Below, one piece after another: positions 11,863 to 24,559 of a DNA stretch of 64,000 nt. Source of the stretch: Sindora glabra (Eukaryota > Streptophyta > Magnoliopsida > Fabales > Fabaceae); assembly GCA_020226215.1 (NCBI GenBank), contig CM035233.1, forward strand, positions 2,232,001 to 2,296,000, given 5' to 3'. The notes beneath the pieces were generated by a model. It was not told where the DNA came from and did not search any database. It was given only the letters and a program-made list of their open reading frames with translations. The number at the start of each line of letters is the position of its first letter. Within the stretch, counting starts at the first letter, position 1. A program made the position numbers and the translations under genes.

Positions 11863-12868
11863 ATGAAAGCCTTTTTGATTGCAATGTTACTTTTGGCTTC
11901 CATTCTCAGTATCCTTCCCGCTCCAACTTTTGCTCGAATATTATATGGTAAGAGTATTTAATATATATTTGATTTGATTCCATAACAAGCATTTTTTTTT
12001 CTGTAATTTCATTCTTTAGATTTTATATCTATTTTTTTTATTTATTGGTATAATATTTTTTAATAACTGATTATACATGATTTATTTTTTGTTTGGATGA
12101 TGTACATAAAAAAATTATTCTTTGATGTTATATAAAATTTTCATATTTCTCGTTCCATGATCGTGATGAAAATAAAAGCTACTTTCACTGATTTTTAGTT
12201 TAATTAGAATTATTACTTATTACTGATTATTAATAGATTTTAAAAATATATCTAAACACATTCAAAAAATTTATAATTAATTATTAGATATATATTAATT
12301 GGTTATTGATAATTCTAATTCTAACTGTTATATCAAATAAACACAAAATCAATTAGGAATTTTTCTTCTCTGAAAATAATTTCTTGTTCTTTGTTGGGAA
12401 ATTTGAGAGATTCAGGCGTGGGAAGGAACTTGAACAAGGCTACTCTTACAAATGAAAATGAATTTTGCGATATATAAATGAATTATGTTTTTTTATATAA
12501 TTTTTGAAGGAAATAATAAAGAAAGGATTTAAATCCTTATTTTTATGCTTATCAATTGACAATTGATACACATACGAATAGAAAGTGTCTTCGATATAAT
12601 CCAAAATTAAATGCGAAGGAGTGACGTTGCTCATCTTTCACAAGATTTCCTTCAATAAATCTGAGTTGTGAACTAACTGAGAATGGTCTGTGTATTATAT
12701 GCAGAAGAAAAATCTGCAATTACTGCACCGTCAAATGATCCAAACAAGCCGGCAGTCCCTTGTCCCCCGAAAACAGCCTACAGGAAATGCCTCCGTCCTA
12801 GGCAACCGTCACCGTCACCGCCACCGCCACCGCCGTGCAGCTTATACGTGCGAAACTGCAGGCGTTGA
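11863..12868 (+). CDS. Small secreted four-cysteine proline-rich peptide B (RALF-like?), two exons
   Basis: Exon 1 is 11,863-11,947, intron 11,948-12,704 (GT...AG), exon 2 12,705-12,868. The spliced frame gives 82 residues. Residues 1-24 form a signal peptide (MKAF then a Leu/Ile/Met-rich core, cleavage likely after TFA), so the product should be secreted. Residues 29-46 are polar. Cys48 and Cys57 form a first pair (C-PPKTAYRK-C), residues 58-72 are Pro/Ser rich with six consecutive prolines, and Cys73 and Cys80 a second pair (C-SLYVRN-C) ending Arg-Arg. The order VPC, AY, C, CS, R, CRR resembles the C-terminal part of RALF peptides, but the YISY and RRxL motifs are absent and cysteine spacing differs, so the family call is tentative. 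The start is supported by conservation of exon 1, the splice sites and the promoter with gene C. AATAAA lies at 12,910. It is the only member here with an intact four-cysteine form. Confidence 0.7.
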
Positions 12869-12879
12869 AGCATGAATTC

Positions 12880-13135
12880 AAGAGCCAACAGATACTATGC
12901 AGTCTCATAAATAAATGAACAGGAAGGCTTTGATGTTGCTCTTTGCTTTCTGGATCAAACATATATATATTTAAGATTGATGTTATGGAACATCTAGCTT
13001 TGTTAGAAAGAGGGAGCTACATGTTCAAATATCGGTTGCTCTCTTGCTTGTAGCTATGTACTGTGTGACATAAATTTCCCCGGTGAATGTTGGATAGCAA
13101 TTCAGTGGCTTATAACCACAGTAAATATTATATAA
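12880..13135 (+). other. 3' untranslated/flanking region of gene B
   Basis: AATAAA at 12,910 is a likely poly(A) signal. The following sequence, with CTCTCTTGCTTGTAG and CAGTGGCTTATAACC, is a diverged version of the 3' flank seen after pseudogene A and gene C. Confidence 0.5.
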
Positions 13136-14540
13136 ATATATACAAGACCTTGTTTCATGACGCGGTATTTTCTGTTAAAAATATTTTTTTTATTTGTCTA
13201 TAAATAAAGAGTACATGTCATATCACCCATAGTGTCATGAAAATAAGAAAAACAATTTTCTGTTAAAAGGATAATTTTACGAAAAGTTTAATTTTTTAGA
13301 AAGTTAAATGTTTTAATCATTAAATTACCTTTTTTTTACAAGTTTGAAAGTAAATAATTAAGCCAATTAAATTTAATGTAAAAATAATTTAATAATAAAA
13401 TCACCCAACTTCTTAATGCGTTGAATTTCCTACAAAATTGCCCTTTTCCCTTTCTGCAATTCAAGAATAATGGCAAGCACATTTTAAATTCTTAAGATAA
13501 TCCGTGCCATTTTAGCTTATAATTTTGTGCAACTGCCCCCCATCCTGGACTTTAAGCAAATTGGCCATAGTGGCCATCGACAACTATAGAAAAACATGTC
13601 ACCAAGTTTTGATTTTCAATCGATATCACTTTTTGCTAATCTTGTTACCATAAATTCTAACTCAAATTTTATAAATAAAGATTCAAATCTTTTCAAGATT
13701 AATTACAGATATTTTCAAGAACGAACACTTATGAAATCTCTCAAGCAACTAATTTAATAGAATTGCATAGCCAATCCAACATACTAATGCATCAATGACA
13801 AGAATAATTTTAAGGACTAATAAGTAAAAAGAGTAGAGTTAGAGAAATAAAATCAATTTTTATAGTAGTTTGGCTTCAATTATTATGTTGTTCTTCAATC
13901 TTGTTTGTAAATGAAAAAGTGATTAAATCATTAGAAGCATACATTTAAATATTAGAAATCAAATCCTAAACCTAGTAGAATATATAAAATCATAAAAAAA
14001 AATATCAAAAATTGCTTCAAACAAAAGTTCTTGACAATTTTATTAAAGTTTTGTTTCCTTTTAATCCTTCGAAATTTTAACCAACAGCACTTGCAAGAAC
14101 TCTTTCATGATAAAAGGTTCAACTTATTTCATATATCAATTAAACTCATCCAAAGTAATTTGTCATCATCACAACTTAATGAAAAGAATGTATTTAGGGC
14201 AAAAAAAGTTATTTTTTTTCAAATAAGGTCACAATTGATTAACATATATTACAACCATTTGAAGGCAATTAACATTACCCTTATATTTCATCCCATCTCT
14301 TTGTAAGATGACTTTTTTATATATAAAAATTATAATCAAAATATATGAATAGGCTTGAAATATATTATAAGAAAATAAAGAAACAAATGAGACAGGAGAT
14401 AAAGTAGACAAAATTAATCAAGCTGAGAGCTCTTATCCTTCAATGGATAAATATTACGAGGATTGAAACAACTAATTTTCAAGGTGTTGGGAAAAAATAT
14501 CTCATTTCTAGAAAAAAATTATAAGCATTGCTATAGGACT
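13136..14540. other. AT-rich stretch without recognised gene
   Basis: No conserved domain or homologous copy elsewhere in the window was recognised. Short open frames here lack any support. Confidence 0.4.
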
Positions 14541-14544
14541 GCCC

Positions 14545-14870
14545 TTTAATTGTTTTAGGATTTTGACATCGGTTCTAACTCTTGTATATATAGACGTTGT
14601 TGTAAATCCATTACATCAACTCAATTTTTTTAACCAACCTTGAATACCATAACAACAGTAATTTTTTTAAAAGGAAACCAACGTGTTTAGTTGCAAATAA
14701 GACATTGATTTTTTGTTATGATAACCAACATTGATAATCAATTTTTTATGACTTGAAATTCATTTAAGATATAAATTTTTGTTATATAACCAACATTTAA
14801 TGTGTAATATGTTGACATATTTATAAAAGAACCAATGTTATTTTTTAGTTTTTAAAAAAAAATTAAAGAA
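14545..14870. repeat. CACTA-like subterminal repeat region
   Basis: Contains GACATCGGTTCTAACTC followed by repeated CAACATT/CAACGTG/CAATGTT words on both strands, the style of the short alternating repeats near the ends of plant CACTA (En/Spm) elements. No CACTA terminus or transposase could be fixed, so this is only a likeness. Confidence 0.3.
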
Positions 14871-15735
14871 TTCTTCTAAATCTCACTATCCCTAAAATAG
14901 TATCCGAATCTAATTATAGAATCCAATAACTCATATTATTATAAAAATAATAACAACAATATTCAAGCTTTATCTCAATATTTCTATAGTTAAGATTAAT
15001 ACCCTAAACACAATAAAGTAGAAAAAGATGATAAATGATATATTTATTTAGGTTCGAATAGTAGAAGATATATAATATGTGGATGTTGCAATAAATGAAA
15101 ATAATGTGTATTCAAGCCCTACTTAACATCTCTATGATAAGACAAAACTTACATTATCTTCCAACCATGACCATTATAGAAATACTTCTGAATTCCATTG
15201 TGACAAAACAAAGGCACAAAGATGTCAAAATTGACATTATTGGTGAAACATTAGTACAATATGCTTCTATTGGGAAGAAATTTATTATTTGGCTTATACC
15301 ATTAAACTTTAGTGGAACCATGTGTTGTGTAATTTGCCCATGTCACCCTAAACTTTTACACAGAAATGTCCATTGATTTGCTTTCATAAGGAAGACATTC
15401 GTCACTCTTTTTTTTTTTACAAAAAATTTACATTAACCAAAGCCCTAATTAATGAAATCAAAATAAAGAATTCAAATAAATAAATAAAATACACAATAAA
15501 TAGATATTCATAATTAAGTTTTTAGGAGCAATGAGACATTCGAATAGACCTTAATATTGAGAAGATGTCAACAAAAGTGAAAAAATAGTTGGACTCGAGT
15601 AAGGTGATCTTTTTTATTGGAGAAAAATTGCAACGGACTTTGTAATATATTTATAATTTGGTTATTTGCTCCATTGGGCACTTTTTGTAATATATATACA
15701 ATTTAATGCTTAGATAGGTTTCCAATTTGGACTCT
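14871..15735. other. Unassigned AT-rich stretch
   Basis: A 93-codon open frame at 15,095-15,376 on the plus strand shows no motif I recognise and has no second copy in the window. It may be a remnant of the element to which the flanking repeats belong, but nothing proves it. Confidence 0.3.
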
Positions 15736-15739
15736 TGGC

Positions 15740-18572
15740 TTCATTTTCACAAGTTCTAAAGAGAGAAAATAGCCTTGTGTAAGTATTCCATATAGGTTAT
15801 AAAATAAAACCTATGTCTTAAGCCTTGTGACATATTCCTTCTTCCAAGTTAGTTTTATAATAAAACTAACATGGAATTCATTTGCTTTATTTGCTATAAA
15901 CTTTTTAGAATTCTTATGTATTAGTGCAGAAATGGCCATGTTTCTTGCTTTATGTTTATTTTCACACTGAAACACAAGAAATGTTAAAGGCTTGTAACAA
16001 ATAAAGGAATTAGAATCTTCTCAAGTTCCTTCCAAGTACTTATGTCCTCACTTTAGCCATAAATACAAGTATTTTATAAAGAACTTGGAAAGATTTTTGT
16101 CCGAAATCATTTCAAATACTTTTTAGAATTCCTATGTTTATGGTTGAAGTGTAGACATAAGTTCCTAAAATGAACTTTAATTAATTTCAAAACCTTCTAA
16201 AAGCATTGGTTTTTGGAATCCATTAATAAAAAAAAAATTTTGAGATTAAAGGTATAGATCATAACATTATCATTGTCAGGGTTATTGAAAAAGTCCAAGA
16301 ATCTCTTAAGGATGCTTCCAAGGTGTACGTAAAAGCTTTTGTAAGAAACTTTGAAAGTTCCTTGGACCTTCTAAATACCTATGGTAGTGCTAAATATGAA
16401 GACCTACACCTCACAAATTAGAAGCCTTCCTTTTTATGTAAGGAGATCTATCTTGAAAGATCATATGTGTGATAGCAAGGCCTTGTTTATGGACAATAAT
16501 TAGATGTCAATTATTACTTTAAAAACAACGTTGTAAATTCTAGTTTATGAATTATCATGGTGATTGAAAATGAACTTGCACAATGATTACCACAAAAAAT
16601 GTTTATGTAGTTAACATCAATTTCATTCATTTAGATTTTTTCATAAATACCATTAATTTAGACATCTTTAGTTTTATTCATTTAAATTTCTTCATATGTT
16701 ACACATTGTTAAATGTTTAGTATTTGTTAGACATTAGTAAATGCTTATTACCACAACTTAAACATGATATTTGGTAAATGTTTAGTATTTATTATATGTT
16801 GATAAATATTAATTACAAGTTAGCTAGCAATAAAGACCTTTGGACATCAGTTGTGATTAAAAGTCTTTATGATATAAGAACAATAAACCACATAAGTTTT
16901 TATAAATAAATAATGTTATTTAGCAATTTTTTTTACAACTACTTTATGTTGAAGTGCTCCTTTAGATTCTATAGTACCAAGTAAAATATGAAGACAATAC
17001 ACCTATTTATTTAAAAATATAAACCTATCCAAAAGTAGAAAATTACAAACATAAGAAAAGAAATATATAAAAAAGACAATGATGAATAGTGAAATAGAAA
17101 TTTTATTTATTTTTATAAATTTTTTTGCATCATTACATTGAGGAAATACAATTTTATGACAATACATAACTTTAAAAAAGAACAAAATAGAATTGTGCAC
17201 TCTTTTATTCTTATTATCATCCTTAATGCCAATTATTATAACCATTATCCAAAAACCATTCTTCAACATTTATTAAATTTTAATATAAATTATAAATTTA
17301 GATAATACATTTATCTCCATTACTAACGTTAATATGTATTTGAGAAGGAGGAAGAATAACTTTCCTTTCATTTCATCTGACATATTTAAAGATGATAATA
17401 AATAAAGTTGTAAAAATTGAATTCTATAAAATCTTTAAATTTGTTAGATAAAATAGAAGGGGAACTATTTTGCTCCTCCACCTCAAATACATACTATAGT
17501 TAGAGAATAAAAGTTAAGACATCATAAAAATGTTTTAAAGGGAGAGTAGAATGCTATTTGTAGTCAATAAAAGATATTATATGTTGGTTATTACCATATA
17601 ACTAATGTCTAAATAAGAAACTTTTCATGTCAAATGTATTTATTTACCCTTTAGGTGTTGGTTGTTTGAATTGACAATATCATAAATCACATAATGCATT
17701 TTAAATGAGCAGAATGTTAAAATACAAATAATCTTTATAGGTTCCAATGACAACATAAATGCATAAGTTAATTAGCTTATGATAATCTATAAGCATCAGT
17801 TTTCAAATACTACCAATATTTAAAATATGATAAGACTCATTATATTCATTTAAATGTGAGTTATAAATAATTATTGTCATCTTAACTTTTTTTGGATAGA
17901 AATTTCATCTCATATTAGAAACTAAGGCTTTATAATGTTAAGCAATGTCATAAGTTACACTTATTTGTAAAAACATCACTGCACCATTATTAACATTAGT
18001 TTTCTTTATAATTGACATTGATATGTTGATGTTAAATGGTAACTATGAGGTAGTGAAGCATTATACAATTATATAATTAAAGTAATACAATAAATACCTA
18101 TGAAGAATTTTATATAAAAAAATTCAAAATCGAAGGAGAGAAGTGAAAAGATTCACAAAAAATAAAAATTACAAAATGATACATATAGAAGGTTCTCTAC
18201 CATAATCCCATAACTTATTAATAATTATTTTTATATCTCTCTTAAACTTTTACAATCTTTACTTGCATTACATTTCTGTTATACCTTTAATCTTTAGCTA
18301 ACATAAATATTTATAACCTAACTTAAATACTTGCTTGGCATGTAATTACAATCTTACTCTGACATAAAAAACTAATTTGAATAGAAAGATATAACTTACT
18401 AAAAGAAATAATCAATAATAATTATAATTTGAATCAAACTAAACATGAGACATCTATCAGGTAGTCCTTTATAAATTTTAATGCACAATGGATTTCAGAT
18501 CTATATGATTTTTATGATTTAAACTTGATATAACTTTAAATATCTAATTAACCAAGTGCATCACTAGCCTAT
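15740..18572. repeat. Repeat R1, copy 3, interrupted by the Athila element
   Basis: Direct repeat of 5835-8780, with blocks such as GAATCTTCYCAAGTTCCTTC, AAGTAAAATATGARGACAAT and TTAAACTTGATATAACTTTA. Homology breaks at 18,572, exactly where the long terminal repeat begins, and resumes at 29,395. This fixes the order of events: R1 duplicated first, the retrotransposon came later. Confidence 0.65.
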
Positions 18573-20206
18573 TGATGCGCAATATTTTATTCATATTATT
18601 TCCTCTTATTTCATGCCTCTTAGCATGTAACATATGCTTAATTTTGTAGAATTAGCTTCGTTGTATGATTTAGAGTTAGTTTTACAATGTTTTGAATTCA
18701 TTAAATTAATGCTAACTTTTTTATATTATTTTAAGTTTTTGGCCATATCTTGAGTTCTAAATAGCATATTGGAATATTCTTTATATCATTAGAAAGCTTA
18801 AAAAAACTCTACAATTTTTATATTTTGATCAAATCTAATTCAAATGTCTAAAAGGTTTTATTTAGCTAAGAAGTTAAAACTTTATTTTTATGCTAATTGA
18901 GCTAGCATCATTTTTTGGATCATATATAGAGTTCTAAAGGTCCAATTAATGTGAAACTAGCACTTAAAGCTTCCTAAGACTAGTTCTACAACTTTTATAT
19001 TTGTGGTCTACTGAAATTATGTAGTTTTAATGGTCTTACATTAGTTAGAAATCAAACCCATGAAATTTTATTGCTGTAACTTTTGAAGTACAAAAATTTG
19101 TAAAATAGGTATTAAGCTTCTAAAATTAGCAAGGCCCTATTCTTTACAATATTAAGAGACATAGGATTTAGGTCCATTAAGTTTTAGTGGTTATTAAGTC
19201 ATATATAGAGGATAAGAACACTACACATTTAAAATATACTACACAACTGAGTAAAGGTAGTTTTTCTTCTTCTTTGAAGTTTTTTATTTTTGTAACCATG
19301 GAGGGCTAAACTTCTAGTGGATTCAAGGATTTTAAGGTTTATCTCTATTAGATTATAAGATCCTAACTTGTAATGTTAGTTTCTTTTAATTAATTTTTCT
19401 TTTTCCTTTTTTTTTGTACTGATTGTATAAAATTACATCTGTTGAATGTTAATTTAGTGTAATTATTGTTCAACATTGTAATTTTTTTTATCTTTATTAA
19501 TTTTTATGTTAAATTGTGGTTAGTTAATCATGATTTTTCATATAAGGATAGAAGGTTATGGGATTAAACTAAAAATCTTTGATTTAATCTCTCAATTCAC
19601 CTAAATTATATTTTCAAATTAAATTCAATTTAGCTTTGCTGATTATAATGATTGTTTAATCCTACTAATTTTAATTGATTAAATTCTAAAGGGTCATCTA
19701 ATGTAGGATTTATGAATTATTGTAAAGGTTCTAATAATTCAAGATTGAAAAATTAATTGGAATAGTTAAATATTTTGTAATATATGATTAATCTCCATTA
19801 GAAGTTCTCAAATTTTTAGATTGACTACTCTGTTATATTGATTTTCTTTCTTACTATTTCACTTCTATGATGTGTTTTGTTTAATATATTTATTTTAATT
19901 TTAAATTAAACCACTTTAATTTGGTTTTATTTTCATTTTGCTCTACATACTATCTAAATTCTATTTTGCATTCTACATTCAATCTATATTTCTATTTACA
20001 TTCCTATTTCACTTCTGCTTGCTTTTTATTCTTCTATTTTTAGTACATAAAAAGATTAAATAATTATGTTATCATTATTAGTAAATAATTGAGAGATGAT
20101 GTATCAAGGGATCACAATAGATATGACCTGATTTGTCTCCCTATATCGCATAATTTTTAGCAAATTAGTTATGATCAATTTTGGTGTATTGCAATTCATT
20201 TATCCA
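18573..20206 (+). repeat. 5' LTR of the Athila-type element
   Basis: Begins TGATGCGCAATATTTTATTC and ends near CATTTATCCA. It aligns with 27,774-29,394: shared landmarks are GGCCATATCTTGAGTT, CATAGGATTTAGG, TTCAAGGATTTTRAG and ATTGGTGTATTG-like ends. A TATATAGAG near 19,201 is a possible promoter TATA. Confidence 0.8.
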
Positions 20207-20210
20207 AATT

Positions 20211-20230
20211 TTGGCACTGCTGCCATGAAT
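20211..20230 (+). promoter_or_regulatory. Primer-binding site (tRNA-Asp-like, decayed)
   Basis: TTGGCACTGCTGCCATGAAT lies four bases after the 5' LTR. Plant Athila/Tat elements carry TTGGCGCCGTTGCC here; most differences are CpG-type transitions. Confidence 0.65.
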
Positions 20231-20790
20231 CCATTTGAATTCATACTTTTTTCATCTTTTATAGTTGTGTATTGCATAATTATTTAAGCATTCTAGTCAA
20301 TTTTTGCTTTTGTTAATATTTTGCTTGCATTTTATAGTATCTATTATTTTTCGACATTCTCTTGCATTCTTTAACTGTTGCACATTCCTCCACTTCAGTT
20401 CATCCTTTCCCATCATACATTACTTCATTTTACATTTTAATTAAGATTTTTGGCTCATTTAACAAGCTATACATAATTTTGTATCCCACCCTTTGAAGAG
20501 GTAAAAAATGTTTTTCTCATTAAGAGTAGTAAATTATCTTACAACACATGAGATCTCCCATTTTTTGGTTAAATCCTACTATTTTAACCATTTTTTTAAT
20601 TTTTTTTTAATTTTTATTGTATTTTTAGGATTTGTATGGTTATAACTTTTATGATGTGGCAGTCTCATAGTTTTAAAAAATGCATAAATAAATTAATTAT
20701 ATGTGTTTTAAGTAATTTTTCATTATGCATTAGTGTTTTTATGTTTTTGTGTTTCTATGATTTTGTTTAATGTAGTGTGGTGCATGACTA
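20231..20790 (+). other. 5' untranslated region of the Athila-type element
   Basis: AT-rich leader between primer site and gag. No coding motif was seen. Confidence 0.5.
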
Positions 20791-21600
20791 GAAAAATTGC
20801 TAGTGAATTATCGGAGTTTAATTCTAAAATAAATAGGACTTTTCATTTTCTTTATAGGAGTAGAAATACAGATAGTTATAGCATCCCTACCTTTCATTTT
20901 GAACCTTTTAATAATTCTAATAATATGACAAATGATAGTAGGACTTTGAAAGAATTGGGTATCCCTGATATTATTTACTAACCTTTAAGTATTCAATATC
21001 CTAAATTTAATGTTAATTTTGAGCTTAATCTGGTATAATACATTTGCTTCCTAGATTTCACAATCTTCTAAGTAAGGATTTTTATAAGCACTTAAGGGAA
21101 TTCCATATAGTACACTCAACCATGAAGCCTTATGGCATTTCGGAAGACCACATTAAATTGAGGATGTTTCCTTTCTCATTTGTTGATACACCCAAGGATA
21201 GGTTATATTACTTGTAACTAGGTTTTATCTCAAGTAGGAATGATATGAAGTAATTATTCCTAAAGAAATTCTTCCTTGCAATCAAGAATTGCTACAATTA
21301 GAAAAGAAAAAAAAATGTGGTATGAGGCAGATGAATGGTGAGAGATTGTATGAATATTAGGAAAGATACAAAAAGCTATGTGTAATTTATCCACACCACA
21401 AAATTAGTGAACAATTCCTTATCTAATATTTCTATAAAATATTTTTTCCTATAGATATAAATATGATTAATGTTTCAAATGGTGGAGCACTAATCAATAA
21501 AACTCTTATGGCAACTAAGGGTTTAATTACTAATATGATAGCAAAATCCTAATAATTTGATACTAGGATGATTACTACTACCACTTGAAGTTTGAATGAG
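20791..21600 (+). pseudogene. gag remnant (Athila-type)
   Basis: Recognisable pieces in order are RTLKELGIPD (about 20,940-20,970), HLKEFHIVHSTMKPYGI with EDHIKLRMFPFS (about 21,088-21,180), LYEYxERYKKLC with PHHKISEQ (about 21,340-21,412), and a YFYKIFFPIDINMI then GGALINKT stretch (about 21,428-21,505). These are hallmarks of the capsid part of Athila-family gag. The frame carries stops and shifts, so no capsid protein can be made. Confidence 0.8.
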
Positions 21601-22870
21601 ATAAACTTTTCCTATGTAGATTAATAAAGAATGGAGTATAGAATAAATGAATTGACCTTTCTAGTAAAGCAAATGACAATAGGATAGTGATAAGAAATAC
21701 AAGCCTTTTTTTTTTGCTAAACTTTATGGCATATGCTCTTGCCTAATTTATCCCACCGATTTATGGCTAACATTATAAGAAGATGATGATCAATATCAAG
21801 CTTATACAGTAGTAGTATTCCTTAGAAAATCTCAGTACTAATGCAAAACCAATACTAATAGAATCAATAACCTAAATATGATCCTTAGTCTAACTTTTAC
21901 AATCTTAATTAGAGAGATCATCCTAATTTTCGATATGGTAATGCACTAGTCTAGCAACCAATTAGACTAGCACAATACTAATAAAGTAGATCCCCATTCC
22001 AACAACCTTAACTTTCCAAGCTAATCCAATAGCAAAATTTCTAAAGCTGATAAGTAATTTTATCCTCATCTTCTTAATTATCTTTTAAGGATTTTGTTAA
22101 GCAAATGACTACTAATAACATGTAATTTTAGCAAAGAACAAATACTATAATGCAAGATTTACAAACATAGGTTGACTAGTTAGCTTTTTCCTTAAATGAG
22201 TTTAAATCCTAAGGTTTTAATAGATTGTCTTCCCAAATAATTCCCCACCCATAAGGTAATATTTCTACTATCATGCTTAGAAGTGGTAAAGAAGTTCATG
22301 GGTCTATCAATCCTGAACCAATAAGTTAGCAAAGTAAGCAATAATAACAAGTCAATGTTGAGAATTTTGTAGAAAGTTCACTTAAAACATACTAGAAATT
22401 AGAGAAACTAGAATTAGTGTAGAAACTAGTAAATTATACAAGATCATTTTTTTCTCAACTAGATTTATCCAATCTAAAAAATAAAAAAAAATTAATAGAA
22501 ATAAAAAAATTTTAGAGACTTTTATGAAGATAGAAGTTAATATTTCATTGTTGGATGCTATCAAGCAAATTTCTAATTATACTAAATTCCTTAAGAAGTC
22601 ATGTACTTGCAAGAGAAAGTTACATGGCAATGAAAAAATGAGTTTAATATAGAATGTATCAGCCATCCTTTAACTAAACTAACCCTAAAGGTGCAAAGAT
22701 CCAATGATATTTGACATATTGTGCATTATAGGCAATAGTAGATTTGAGCATGCCTTAATTAATTTAAGAACTTTCATTAATATCATGCCAATGTCAATAT
22801 TTTCTTCATTACAACATGACCCCTTAAAGTAAATAAGAGTTATCATTTAATTAGCTAATAGTAGTACTAC
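21601..22870 (+). other. Degraded gag-pro linker of the Athila-type element
   Basis: No long frame. The text is consistent with a decayed gag C-terminus and spacer; individual motifs such as a CCHC knuckle were not found. Confidence 0.4.
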
Positions 22871-22879
22871 ACATCTTGC

Positions 22880-23130
22880 TAGTGTTATTGAAGATGTGTT
22901 AGTTTAAGTCAAAGAATTAATATTGCTAGTAAATTTCTACATTCTACCCATGGAAGATGAATCTCCAACTACTTGTGCACATTTAATTCTAGGAAAACCA
23001 TTCCTCAAAACAACAAAAATAAAGATAAATATAGATACTAACACTCTTTCCATGAAAGTTAGAGATACAATTATGAGTTTTAACATCTTTGAAGCTATAA
23101 GGTACCTTGTGGAAGAGCATTTTGTATTTT
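22880..23130 (+). pseudogene. Retroviral-type aspartic protease remnant
   Basis: FYILPMEDES followed by LILGKPFLKTTKIKI and TLSMKV (about 22,935-23,070) matches the C-terminal half of the plant gypsy protease, which normally reads LILGRPFL. The catalytic DxG half upstream is obscured by stop codons. Confidence 0.75.
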
Positions 23131-23639
23131 AACTAGATGTGATTTATGAGCTTGCTAAAGATATTTATAATAAAATACTTGCTAATTCTCTTCAATTTTT
23201 TAAGTTTATGGATTGTTTTGATTACTATGAGTACACTTGCTATGATGGTAATACTAAGTCTGCCATATGTGTTGAAATCTTTGCATTTATAAGTAAAGAA
23301 AGTAGTTCCATTCTAGAAGATGTGGAAAATGATGTTTAAGAAGAAACTCAACCTACAAAATTGGCTTCTACTACCAAATTTATACTTTTTATGATTCATC
23401 CACTAAATTAGAGCTTAAATCTTTTCCAAAACATTAAAGTATGCATTCTTAGCAGAGAATAACAAGTTACAAGTCATTATAGCAAAGAATCTACAACTTA
23501 AGCAAGAGAGAAGTTACTATAGACTTTAAGATCTCATAAGCAAACAATTAGGTGGACACTTGCAAATATTCCTAATATTAGCCCTTCCATATGTATACTT
23601 TGAATTTTATTAGAAAAAGGATCTAAACTAGTAAGATAA

Positions 23640-24500
23640 CTTTAAAGAAAACTTAGCCCCTTGATTTTGGATAGGGTGAAAAAGAAAATTACCAAGCTTT
23701 TGAAAGCTAGTATCATATACCCTATTTTTAACAGTAAATGGGTTAGTCCAATGTAAATTATTGCTAAGAAAGCTAGATTGATAGTAGTGAAGAACTAGAG
23801 TAATGAATTGCTTTGCACTAAAGTTTAAAACAGTTAGAGAGTATATATTGACTATAGGAAGCTTAATCAAGCAACCAGAAGAGATTATTTTCCACTTCCA
23901 TTCATTAATTAGATGTTAGAAAGAGTAGCTAGTAAATCTTATTATTGTTTTTTAAATAGTTACACTGGTTACTTTAAGATTCACATTAGTATAAAAGACA
24001 AGGAAAAAATCATATTCACACTTCTTTTGGCATTTTTGCTTCTAGGAGGATGCCACTTGCCTATGCAATGCACCTCATATATTTTAAAAAGGTATTATAA
24101 GCATTTTTATTGATTTTCTAGAGGATTACATAATAGTATTCATGGATGATTTGTCTATTTATGGTTTCTTTTTTTATGCATGCTTAGATAACTTTGCTAG
24201 AATGGTAGATAAATGCATTGAAATTAATCTTGTGTTGAAATTTAAGAAATGTCGTTTCATGGTAAAGGATGGGATATTTTTAGAGCATCTAGTCAACAGT
24301 AAGGGTATTAAAGTAGAACATATAAAAATTGATGTGATTACTACTTTACCTTACCCTACTTATGTATAAGAAATGCATTCTTTTCTTAGTTATACAAGTT
24401 TCTATAGGCGATTTACTACAAATATTAGCAAGATTACCTTTCCATTATCCAAATTACTTTAAAAAGAAGTAGAGTTTGATTTTAATCAACATTACAAGGA
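23640..24500 (+). pseudogene. Reverse transcriptase remnant (Ty3/gypsy)
   Basis: YRKLNQATRRDYFPLPFI (about 23,855-23,907), then MLERVASKSYYCFLNSYTGY, then KEKIIFT. The polymerase box is FMDD at 24,139-24,150 followed by LSIYG, and KFKKCRFM occurs near 24,240. The order matches the gypsy RT palm. In-frame stops (for example where Gln is expected before MLER) and a frameshift after RMPxxLC-equivalent sequence disable it. Confidence 0.85.
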
Positions 24501-24559
24501 AATTTTTGACAAGTGAAAGCAAACTCTTACCACCATTCTTGTCATTCAGCTACCACCTT

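Noticed and set aside
11863..12868. Calling gene B a definite RALF or a plant defensin
   Set aside because: Only four cysteines with unusual spacing and no YISY or dibasic S1P-type site. The defensin pattern needs eight cysteines. Kept as a tentative RALF-like note only.
12690..12875. Second open frame over exon 2 of gene B giving a His-Arg run
   Set aside because: It overlaps the proline frame that splices in phase with exon 1 and matches unit A. The His-Arg text is the +1 reading of CCG/CAC repeats.
15095..15376. 93-codon frame between repeats
   Set aside because: No motif, no start context evidence, no paralogue. Length is possible by chance in AT-rich DNA, so it was not called a gene.
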